This document shows positions 19,939 to 27,245 of a stretch of DNA of 64,000 bases, piece after piece. Origin of the DNA: Candidimonas nitroreducens (GTDB taxonomy: Bacteria > Pseudomonadota > Gammaproteobacteria > Burkholderiales > Burkholderiaceae_B); the NCBI RefSeq assembly GCF_002209565.1, contig NZ_NJIH01000018.1, positions 32,464 to 96,463 of the forward strand. Reading direction: 5' to 3'. Made by a program: the position numbers and the translations under genes. Under the pieces are notes generated by a model. It ran no database searches and was not told where the DNA came from. It worked only from the letters and a program-made list of their open reading frames with translations. Every line of letters starts with the position of its first letter. Within the stretch, counting starts at the first letter, position 1.

Positions 19939-21110
19939 GCGTCGCTCCGGGCCAGCAGCGCCGCGCCGGTGCACAGGCCGCGGTCGTAGTTGATCATGCC
20001 GAAGCCGCTGACCAGGCCGATATGGGCGCCGGCCACCTGGGTGCCGGCGGCGCTGCCGGTAAGCTGGCGCAAGGCCTCGACCATGCCGAGATAGCCGCCG
20101 GCGGCGCCGGCTTGGCCGACCGAAAGCTGGCCGCCGTTGGTATTGAAGGGGAAGCTGCCGTCTACGGTGAAGGTGTGTTCGCGCACGAAGCGGGGCGCCT
20201 CGCCCTTGGGGCAGAAGCCCAAGTCTTCGATCTGCATCATGTTGATCACCGGGTAGTCGTCGTAGGCCTGCATGAAATCGACGTCGCCCGGCCCGACGCC
20301 GGCGTGTTCGTAGAAGGCGTCGCGATCCATGGCCCAGCCGCCGCGCATCTGTATGGGGTCTTCCGTCCAGGCATTGTGCCGTTCGATGGTGGACAGAATG
20401 CGCACCGCGGGCAGGCCGAGCCGGCGGGCCCGGTCTGCGCTCATGATCAGGAAGGCCTCGGCGCCGGCGCAGGGCATGACGCAATCGAACAGGTGGATGG
20501 GTTCCGTGATCAGGCGCGCGTCCAGGTACTGCCGCAGGCTGAGCGGCTTCTTCATCAGGGCCTGCGGGTAGCGCAGGGCGTTGTCGCGCTGCGCCACGCA
20601 CAGCTTGCCGAAGTCCTCGCGCGTGGCGCCGGTCTGCCGCATGTAGTGGGTGGTAAGCAGGGCGAAGCTGGCATTGGGGCCGCCGGCGCCGTAGGGGTAG
20701 ACCGCGTCTTGCGCGAAGCGCGAGAACTGGCTGAGCGTATGGCGGAACGAGTCGACGTGGTTGGCGTCGCCGGCCAGGCAGGCGACGATGTCGGCGTCGC
20801 CCGCCTGCACGGCGCGCGCCGCGCGGCGCAGCGCCACCACGCCGCTGGCGCCGCCCATGGGGATGTGGTCGAGCCAGCGCGGGCTCATGTCCAGGTGCTG
20901 CACCAGCCCGACGGCGGTGTCGGGCGCCAGGGTGAAGCTGGAGACGCTCAGCCCGTCGATGTCTTGCTTGGCCAGGCCGGCGCCGCGCACCAGGGCGCCT
21001 AGGGCGCGGCCCAGCCACCAGTGGGCGCTGCGTATCGAGTAGCGCACATAGGGCAGGCTCACCGGCAGGCAGGCGACTACGCCTTCGTAGCTCTTGCGGG
21101 CGGCCGTCAC
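19935..21110 (-). CDS. Thiolase-like protein of the retro-aldolase (Ltp2) type
   Basis: 391 residues. The start is GTG 21108-21110, overlapping the ligase stop (GTGA) with AGGAGG seven bases upstream. The fold is thiolase-like but the nucleophilic Cys is absent ('PMGGASGVVALRRA' instead of a CASG-type loop) and the GHP motif reads GQA. 'YDDYPVINMMQIEDLGFCPKG' and 'NTNGGQLSVG' match the Ltp2-type proteins that, with a DUF35 partner, perform retro-aldol cleavage of steroid side-chain CoA esters using Tyr. I infer C-C bond cleavage of a beta-hydroxyacyl-CoA. The DUF35 partner is the next gene. Confidence 0.85.
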   Translation of the reverse strand: MTAARKSYEGVVACLPVSLPYVRYSIRSAHWWLGRALGALVRGAGLAKQDIDGLSVSSFTLAPDTAVGLVQHLDMSPRWLDHIPMGGASGVVALRRAARAVQAGDADIVACLAGDANHVDSFRHTLSQFSRFAQDAVYPYGAGGPNASFALLTTHYMRQTGATREDFGKLCVAQRDNALRYPQALMKKPLSLRQYLDARLITEPIHLFDCVMPCAGAEAFLIMSADRARRLGLPAVRILSTIERHNAWTEDPIQMRGGWAMDRDAFYEHAGVGPGDVDFMQAYDDYPVINMMQIEDLGFCPKGEAPRFVREHTFTVDGSFPFNTNGGQLSVGQAGAAGGYLGMVEALRQLTGSAAGTQVAGAHIGLVSGFGMINYDRGLCTGAALLARSDA

Positions 21111-22744
21111 GGTGTGACCTCCTGGCGCTTCTTCATCGCGCAGGTGTCCACGCACAGCGCCGTGCCCGGCAGCGTCGGTGCCAGCTTCTTGAGCTCGCCG
21201 CGCTGTATTTTGTTGGTGGCCGTCAGCGGCAGCGCATCGACAAAGGCCACATAGCCCGGCACCTTGTAATAGGCCAGCTGCGTCAGGCTCCAGGCCACGA
21301 TGTCGCGCGCCAGGCTTTGCGCCTGGCCGGGCGCGGGCGGCTCGGCGCATACCACGCAGGCCAGCACCTCGTCGCCGCGCACCGGGTCGGGCACCGCAGC
21401 CACCGCCGCGGCCTTCACCGCGGGGTGCTGCAACAGCACGCTTTCGACTTCCACCGCGGCGATGTTCTCGCCGCTGCGCCGGATCACGTTCTTCTTGCGA
21501 TCCACGAAATGCAGATAGCCCTGCGCGTTGCGGCGCACGATGTCGCCGGTGTGGAACCAGCCGCCTTCCCAGGCTTCGCGGGTGGCCGCCTCGTCCTTCA
21601 GGTAGCCGGCGAAGAAGCCGAAGCGCGGATTGTCGCCGCCGTGGCGCACCAGCAGCTCGCCGTTTTCGTCCACGGCGGCGGGCTGGCCGGCATCGTTGAC
21701 GATGCGCACCAGCACCTCGGGTTCTTCCTTGCCGAAGCAACTGGTGCCGATGTGGCGCGGTTCATGGTTGGCGATGATGACCGCGCCCGAGCCGGTTTCC
21801 GTCATGGCCCAGGCTTCGAGCAGCGGAAAGCCGAAGCGCCGCTCGAATGGTTCGTGCAGCGTGCGGTCTATGCCGGCGCCAAAGCCGAAGCGCACCTGGT
21901 GCTCGGTATCGCGTGGCGAGGGTTCGGCCTTCATCAGAATGGCCGGCATGACGCCCAGGTAGTGGACGATGGTGGCGCGCGACTCGCGCACCGTGTCCCA
22001 CCAGCTGCGCGGATGGAAGCGGTCGATGGGGATCAGGCAGCCGCCGCTGACCACCATGGCCATGGACGAGGTGGCCATGGCGTTCATGTGCACCAGCGGC
22101 AGGGGCGTGAGCATGCGCTCGGCGCCGGGGCGCAGGTGCGCCAGGCCGCCCGCCGCGGCATACCAGCGGCCGGCGTGCAGGAAGTATTCGTTGGGCAGGA
22201 TGCAGCCCTTGGGCCTGCCGGTGGTGCCCGAGGTATACAGCAGCGCGCATTCGCTGGCGCTGTCCACGGGGCGCGCGGCCAGGGGGGCGGGCTGCAGCGC
22301 GGCCGGCGGCGCATCGTCGGGGCCTATCACGGCCAGTTGCCGGCCCGCGGCCTGTGCCGCGGCGCGCAGCGCCTGCTGGTGGCTGGGCAGTGCGATGGCC
22401 ACGCAGATCTCGGAGTGCCCGACCAGGTATTCCAGTTCGGCGGCGCGCAGTTCGGCGTTGATGGGCACGACCGACACGCCCAGCGCGTTCAAGGCAAACC
22501 AGTGCAGGAAGAAGGCCGGCCGGTTTTCCAGCAGCAGCCCGGCGCGATGGCCGTGGCCGTAGCCGGCCTGTGCGTAGCGCGCCTTGAGGGCGTCGATGCG
22601 TTCCAGGAAGGGCCGGTAGTGGATCTCGCCCGCCTCGATGCCGTAGATGCCCGCGGTTTCGGGCATCACGTACAGGAAGGCGTGGTCGGGCCACTGGGCG
22701 GCGCTGTGGGCATAGGCGCGGTAGACGGTGTCAGGAAGCGTCAT
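21107..22744 (-). CDS. AMP-forming acyl-CoA ligase
   Basis: 545 residues from ATG 22742-22744; a longer frame to 22939 runs through the neighbouring gene. It has the ANL-superfamily P-loop 'YTSGTTGRPKGC', A5 'AWAMTETGSG', A7 'GGWFHTGDIVRR' and A8 'FVDRKKNVIRRSGENI' motifs and the catalytic Lys in 'ATNKIQRGEL'. It activates a carboxylic acid to its CoA thioester; the gene context suggests an aromatic or aryl-side-chain acid. It is tightly linked to the thiolase-like gene (4-base overlap) and 19 bases after the oxygenase beta subunit. The Shine-Dalgarno sequence is weak. Confidence 0.92.
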   Translation of the reverse strand: MTLPDTVYRAYAHSAAQWPDHAFLYVMPETAGIYGIEAGEIHYRPFLERIDALKARYAQAGYGHGHRAGLLLENRPAFFLHWFALNALGVSVVPINAELRAAELEYLVGHSEICVAIALPSHQQALRAAAQAAGRQLAVIGPDDAPPAALQPAPLAARPVDSASECALLYTSGTTGRPKGCILPNEYFLHAGRWYAAAGGLAHLRPGAERMLTPLPLVHMNAMATSSMAMVVSGGCLIPIDRFHPRSWWDTVRESRATIVHYLGVMPAILMKAEPSPRDTEHQVRFGFGAGIDRTLHEPFERRFGFPLLEAWAMTETGSGAVIIANHEPRHIGTSCFGKEEPEVLVRIVNDAGQPAAVDENGELLVRHGGDNPRFGFFAGYLKDEAATREAWEGGWFHTGDIVRRNAQGYLHFVDRKKNVIRRSGENIAAVEVESVLLQHPAVKAAAVAAVPDPVRGDEVLACVVCAEPPAPGQAQSLARDIVAWSLTQLAYYKVPGYVAFVDALPLTATNKIQRGELKKLAPTLPGTALCVDTCAMKKRQEVTP

Positions 22745-22763
22745 TGTGGTACAGGCCCCGGGC

Positions 22764-23258
22764 CTACATGAACAGCTGGATGCTGCGGAACGATGCATCG
22801 CAATTGACCAGGTCGATGCGTTTCTGGTGGATGCGCAGCCCCTGCTCGCCGGCGACAAGTTCGTAGCCGGCCCAGCCCGCGTACAGCGTCTGCAGGTCGA
22901 GCCGCGTCTCGACATAGTGGAAGGCCGCGCGCAGCGCATACTGGCCTTGTTCGGGCTGGTGCCAGGGCTGCGTGGTCTCGATGCTGGGCCGCTGCAGCAG
23001 GTGGTGGCTGCGGCTGCGCGGCTGCTGGGAATAGGTGCGCAGGCCCGCCAGGCGCTCGACCCGCACCTGCAGCAGCAGCTTGTCTTCGTACATCAGCGAA
23101 GGCTGCAGGCGCGGGTCGGTCTGGCCATGTTCCAGCGGCATCCAGTAATGGCCGTCTTCGGCATACAGGTCGAGCCAGGCTTCGAATTGCTGCTCGTCCA
23201 GCAGCCGCGCCTCGGTGTAGACGAAGTCGATAAGCTCGTCGGGGCTATACGATTTCAT
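22764..23258 (-). CDS. Aromatic-ring-hydroxylating dioxygenase, beta (small) subunit
   Basis: 164 residues from ATG 23256-23258, overlapping the alpha-subunit stop (ATGA) with AGGAG upstream. It has the typical beta-subunit opening ('LIDFVYTEARLLDEQQFEAW', 'LDLYAEDGHYWMP'), a SnoaL/cone fold. It is structural in alpha3beta3 oxygenases. Its presence shows the enzyme is a two-subunit terminal oxygenase rather than an alpha-only Rieske monooxygenase such as VanA. Confidence 0.92.
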   Translation of the reverse strand: MKSYSPDELIDFVYTEARLLDEQQFEAWLDLYAEDGHYWMPLEHGQTDPRLQPSLMYEDKLLLQVRVERLAGLRTYSQQPRSRSHHLLQRPSIETTQPWHQPEQGQYALRAAFHYVETRLDLQTLYAGWAGYELVAGEQGLRIHQKRIDLVNCDASFRSIQLFM

Positions 23259-24577
23259 GCTTGCTCCTGTGCGCCGGGCGCCATGAAGCGCGCCCACGCT
23301 TGATACTGGTTGCGCATCTGCCATTCGCTGGTGCCGTTGGTGGCCTCGTTCTTGCGGCCGGCCTCGCCGGGGTCATAGAGCCGCGCCACATTGACCCAGT
23401 CGCGGCCGCGCGAGTGCAGGCCATGCTGCGAGCGCTCGTAGACTTCGAGGTCGTCGTGCCCCACCACCGAGGTGGGGGCGTTGATCAGGCGGTTGTACAT
23501 CAGGGTGCGTTCCAGCAGCAGGTCGGGCGCGCCTTCCAGGCGGAAGGCCCAGGACTCGACCAGGGTCTTGTCGGCGGCCAGCGGCTTGAAGATGCGCAGC
23601 GTCTGGATCGGCCCCTTGACCATGATGTTGGGAAAGTACGTGGTGTTGTGGCGCGTGTCGGCCAGGATCTGGTGGGCGCGCTCTTCGCCATAGGCCTCGG
23701 TCATGGCCTCCATGTAGCCCGGCACGCTGGAATAGGCGGCGTGTATGGAGTTGTGCACGCCGGTGTGGCCGTGGCCGTTTTCCCAGACGCGTATGCCCAT
23801 ATTCTCGAAGAACTCGTAGGGCGAGATGAAGGGCGCGAATTGCTCTACGGCCATGGGCTTGGGCGTGCCTTCGGGGGCGCCTTCCCAGACCTTGACGGCG
23901 GTGCCGGCCGAGGATTCGTGCGCCACCATGGGGTGGCAGGTGTCGGTCTGGTTGTCGACCAGCATCTTCCAGTTGCAGTCGTGCATGTAGCGCAGCGGCG
24001 CGCCGGCTACCGAGAGCCTGCCCTGCGGCGCGCGGTCGACCATATTGTCGAGGGTGGACAAGGATTCGCCGAAAAAGTCTTCGAAGGACATGCCGGCGGG
24101 GTTCAGGCGGCAGAAGACGAAGCCGCGATAGTCGCGCACGTTCTCCACGGCGGCCATGCCCTGGCTGGCCTCGCACTGCGCGAAGACCTCGGGGTCGTAG
24201 CCTTTCTTCAGGGGGATCGAAAGCAGCTTGCCGTCGGTCTTGAATGTCCAGGCATGGTAGGGGCAGCGGAAGAACTTGCCGGTATTGCCGCAGCCTTCGC
24301 CGGCCACCTTCACGCCCTTGTGCGGGCAGCGGTTGTACAGCACTTTCACGCTCTTGTCGGTGTGCCGCACCATTACTACCGGCTGCGTGCCTACCGTGGT
24401 CGTGTAGAAGTCGCCCACGTTGGGAACCTGGCTGTCGTGCCCGACATACACCCAGGTGTTGGCAAAGAGCCGCTCCATTTCCAGGTCGAACACCTCGTCG
24501 TCGATGAAGAGGTCTTTGTGTACTTCGGTGGGGCGCACCAGCGCCCGCAGGGCGGCGGGATCGTTGCGGTAGTTCAT
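23255..24577 (-). CDS. Rieske non-heme iron oxygenase, alpha subunit
   Basis: 440 residues. The Rieske [2Fe-2S] motif is Cys84-x-His86 ... Cys105-x2-His108. The catalytic domain carries His215 and His220 ('TDTCHPMVAH'), with bridging Asp212. The C-terminal half is typical of anthranilate/benzoate/salicylate-type oxygenases. ATG 24575-24577 has GAGG upstream. It presumably hydroxylates the ring of an aromatic acid or CoA ester with electrons from the adjacent reductase. The substrate cannot be read from sequence alone. The run of genes from the reductase to the DUF35-SDR looks like one transcription unit. Confidence 0.94.
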   Translation of the reverse strand: MNYRNDPAALRALVRPTEVHKDLFIDDEVFDLEMERLFANTWVYVGHDSQVPNVGDFYTTTVGTQPVVMVRHTDKSVKVLYNRCPHKGVKVAGEGCGNTGKFFRCPYHAWTFKTDGKLLSIPLKKGYDPEVFAQCEASQGMAAVENVRDYRGFVFCRLNPAGMSFEDFFGESLSTLDNMVDRAPQGRLSVAGAPLRYMHDCNWKMLVDNQTDTCHPMVAHESSAGTAVKVWEGAPEGTPKPMAVEQFAPFISPYEFFENMGIRVWENGHGHTGVHNSIHAAYSSVPGYMEAMTEAYGEERAHQILADTRHNTTYFPNIMVKGPIQTLRIFKPLAADKTLVESWAFRLEGAPDLLLERTLMYNRLINAPTSVVGHDDLEVYERSQHGLHSRGRDWVNVARLYDPGEAGRKNEATNGTSEWQMRNQYQAWARFMAPGAQEQA

Positions 24578-24635
24578 CGTGGCACCTCTACGCTATGGAT
24601 GCTGTGTACGGCGGTATACAGATTTTTGCGGCGGT

Positions 24636-25613
24636 TTATAGATCCAGAACCAGGCGGTCGCTGAGGCTGCGTGAAATGCAGATCTGCATCACCTTGCCCG
24701 CGGCTCGCTCGTCGTCGGAAAGGTAATAGTCGCGATGGTCGGGCACCCCTTCGAGCACAGTTACCTGGCAGACCCCGCACTCGCCGCGCTTGCAGTCGTA
24801 CAGCGGGTCGCAGCCGGCCTCTTCGAGCACCTCGAGTATGGTCTTGTCGGGCGGTATCCGGAACACCTGGCCGGACTGGCGCAGCTCGACCTCGAAGGCG
24901 CGGTCGCCGGCCTGCGGCGCGGCGCTGGTGAAGAGTTCGAAATGCACGTGCGTATGCGGCCAGTGCCTGCCGTGCGACTGTTCCACCACCAGGTCGATCA
25001 GGCCCTTGGGGCCGCAGACATACAGGTGCTGCGCGTTGTGGAAGCGTTCCAGCAGCTCGGCCAGCGGCAGCTGCGTGGCGGCATCGTCGTCGGCGTGCAG
25101 GTGCAGGCTGCCGCCGTGCTGCGCCGCCAGTTCGGCGGTGTAGGCCATCTGCGCCAGGCTGCGGCCGTAGTAGTGCAGCTCGAAGGGCCGGCCGGCGGCC
25201 TTGAGCGCGGCGGCCATCGAGGCGATGGGGGTAATGCCTATGCCACCGGCGATCAGGATGGCCGGGTCTTCGCCGGGTTCGGGCTGGTGCAGCGGAAAAT
25301 CGTTCTTCGGCGCCTCGACCTGCAGTGTGTCGCCCGCCTTGAGCTGGTGCATGTGGCGCGAGCCGCCGCTACTGGGGTCTTCCAGGCGCACGCCCAGGCA
25401 ATAGCGGCGCGGCGCGTCGAAGTCTTCCGCGCCGGCATCCAGGCCGACCAGGGAATAGCAGCGCGGTTCTTGCTGGCCCGGAATGTGCACTTTCAGGTGC
25501 GAGCCCGGCGTGTAGCCGGGCAGCGCGGCGCCGTCGGCCGTTTCCAGGATGACGGAGCGGATGATGGGGGTCAGGGCCTGGACGGCGGAGACGGTAAGAG
25601 TAAGCGTGGTCAC
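24636..25613 (-). CDS. Phthalate-dioxygenase-type reductase (FMN, NAD(P)H, 2Fe-2S)
   Basis: 325 residues in the order flavin domain ('RCYSL' at 51-55), NAD-binding domain ('ILIAGGIGITPIASMAAAL'), and C-terminal plant-type ferredoxin with Cys274, 279, 282 and 312. This architecture is that of VanB/phthalate dioxygenase reductase. It feeds electrons to the Rieske oxygenase encoded 58 bases downstream. The start is GTG 25611-25613, with no strong Shine-Dalgarno. Confidence 0.93.
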   Translation of the reverse strand: MTTLTLTVSAVQALTPIIRSVILETADGAALPGYTPGSHLKVHIPGQQEPRCYSLVGLDAGAEDFDAPRRYCLGVRLEDPSSGGSRHMHQLKAGDTLQVEAPKNDFPLHQPEPGEDPAILIAGGIGITPIASMAAALKAAGRPFELHYYGRSLAQMAYTAELAAQHGGSLHLHADDDAATQLPLAELLERFHNAQHLYVCGPKGLIDLVVEQSHGRHWPHTHVHFELFTSAAPQAGDRAFEVELRQSGQVFRIPPDKTILEVLEEAGCDPLYDCKRGECGVCQVTVLEGVPDHRDYYLSDDERAAGKVMQICISRSLSDRLVLDL

Positions 25614-25676
25614 GGCATGCTTTCGGTTCGTGGGGCTCAGGCGGCACGCCGTCTTTGCCCGGTGTTTGTCGTAGGG

Positions 25677-27224
25677 TCAGTTCGCCGGCCTGAGTTCCTG
25701 TTCCAGCATGGCGTCGAGCTTGTTGCCCTTGTCGTCGGCCAGGGCCGCGTCGCGCAGCGCCCGCAGGCGCGACGCGGCGTCGGCGCTGCCCAGCAACTGG
25801 CTGGCGGCCAGCGTCAGGCGCTGGTACTTGCTGTCGCCGCGGGCATGGGTGTCGCTGTAGCCCTTGACCAGGCGCCGGCAATTGACGACTTCCACCGCCA
25901 GGTCGTAGTCGTGGTGCACGGTGTCGGAGATCAGCTTGAGCCAGTTGTGCAGGCTGCGCATTTCGATCTTGTGGCGCAGCGTGCTGCGGCGGAAGCGCCG
26001 CATGCCCGCCAGCGCGTACAGCATCAGGAAGCCCGACAGCGTGCCGCTGCGCAGGAACTTTCCCTTGCGGAAGAACCGGCCCAGGTAGCGGCTGAGCGCC
26101 GGCGAGTTTTCGATGCGCCGGCCGAGGAACGCCGGCATGGTGCCGCAGATTTCTTCGAGGCGCGGATGCATGTATTCGGTGGTGTAGACCAGTTGATCCT
26201 GGGCGGCACCGACTTCCTGGCGCACCCGTTCGAAGCGCGCGCCGCGGGTCTTCAGGTCGGCGACGCGGATCACGTCGTCGTAGGCCATGGCCACGGCCAC
26301 GTAGCGCGCCGCCGCGGCGGTCAGCGCCCAGGACTTGGCCGTGCCGCCGAATTGCGCGTCCAGCTCGCGGATGTCGCGCATGTGATCCAGGTATTCGCGC
26401 CCATAGCGCAGATCCTGGAATTCTAGGATGCGGCGCAGGCCCGCCAGCATCATGGGCTGGGCCTCGGGCGGGAAGTCGCGCTTGAGCTCTTCGAGCATCT
26501 GGCGGGTGCGCGGGTGGGCGGCGGTGTCGGGCAGGACCGGCAGCGGCCGGCTGGTGTCGATGGCGGCGGGCGCGGCCGGGGCCGATGCGGCGGCGTGGTG
26601 GCCGGCGCCGAAGGCGCGCAGGCTGGCATTCACGCCCACGCCCGCGCGGCGTATCGTGGCCTCGTAGTCTTCGCGCGCGAAGGGCAGCGAGCCGCTGCCC
26701 GCAATGGCGCCGAACAGGCTGGCGCTGATGACGCTGCCGGCCTCGTCGGCCAGCGCCTGCAGGTCGAAGCAGAAGAAGCGCTTGGCGATTTCCCGGCCGG
26801 CCTCGATGACCTTGTTGGGGTCGGCGATGCCGTTGCCGTGCGCCGCCTTCTCGCCCACGGCGTAGCTGCGGTGCGAAGAAGAGATCAGCACGGTGCGGTC
26901 GGGGGTGACGAAGCCGCGCTGCAGCGCGCGCCCGCCCTCCATGAGTTCGGCGGCCACCACCAGGTCGACGTCGCCCGCGGTGGGCATCATGGCCAGGGTG
27001 GGCGGCTTGCCGGCGGCCTGCACGGCCGCCTCGGGCATCAGTTCGACGTAGTACACCGTGGCCCCGGTGCGCTGCGCCACGCCCGGCACCGATGTGGCCT
27101 GCGCCCACCATTGGGCGTGTTCGGCCATGTCGACGATCCAGTCGGCCAGTACGCCGCCGCCCTGGCCGCCCATGGCCAGGATGGCGATCTTGATCGGGGT
27201 GCCGGCATGCAGAGAGGTGTTCAT
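25677..27224 (-). CDS. iorB: Indolepyruvate:ferredoxin oxidoreductase beta-type subunit with C-terminal extension
   Basis: 515 residues. The first ~190 are the pyruvate-ferredoxin oxidoreductase gamma-type domain ('ILAMGGQGGGVLADWIVDMA', 'QRTGATVYYVEL'). The remaining ~300 are an extension found in proteobacterial IorB-family proteins, rich in Arg and aromatic residues ('YGREYLDHMRDIRELDAQFG'). ATG 27222-27224 has AAGG upstream. With IorA it would oxidise a 2-oxoacid to acyl-CoA and reduce a ferredoxin. The gap to iorA is 21 bases. The substrate may not be indolepyruvate; the name reflects the family only. Confidence 0.88.
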   Translation of the reverse strand: MNTSLHAGTPIKIAILAMGGQGGGVLADWIVDMAEHAQWWAQATSVPGVAQRTGATVYYVELMPEAAVQAAGKPPTLAMMPTAGDVDLVVAAELMEGGRALQRGFVTPDRTVLISSSHRSYAVGEKAAHGNGIADPNKVIEAGREIAKRFFCFDLQALADEAGSVISASLFGAIAGSGSLPFAREDYEATIRRAGVGVNASLRAFGAGHHAAASAPAAPAAIDTSRPLPVLPDTAAHPRTRQMLEELKRDFPPEAQPMMLAGLRRILEFQDLRYGREYLDHMRDIRELDAQFGGTAKSWALTAAAARYVAVAMAYDDVIRVADLKTRGARFERVRQEVGAAQDQLVYTTEYMHPRLEEICGTMPAFLGRRIENSPALSRYLGRFFRKGKFLRSGTLSGFLMLYALAGMRRFRRSTLRHKIEMRSLHNWLKLISDTVHHDYDLAVEVVNCRRLVKGYSDTHARGDSKYQRLTLAASQLLGSADAASRLRALRDAALADDKGNKLDAMLEQELRPAN

Positions 27225-27245
27225 GGTGGCGCCTTGCGGGAATGC

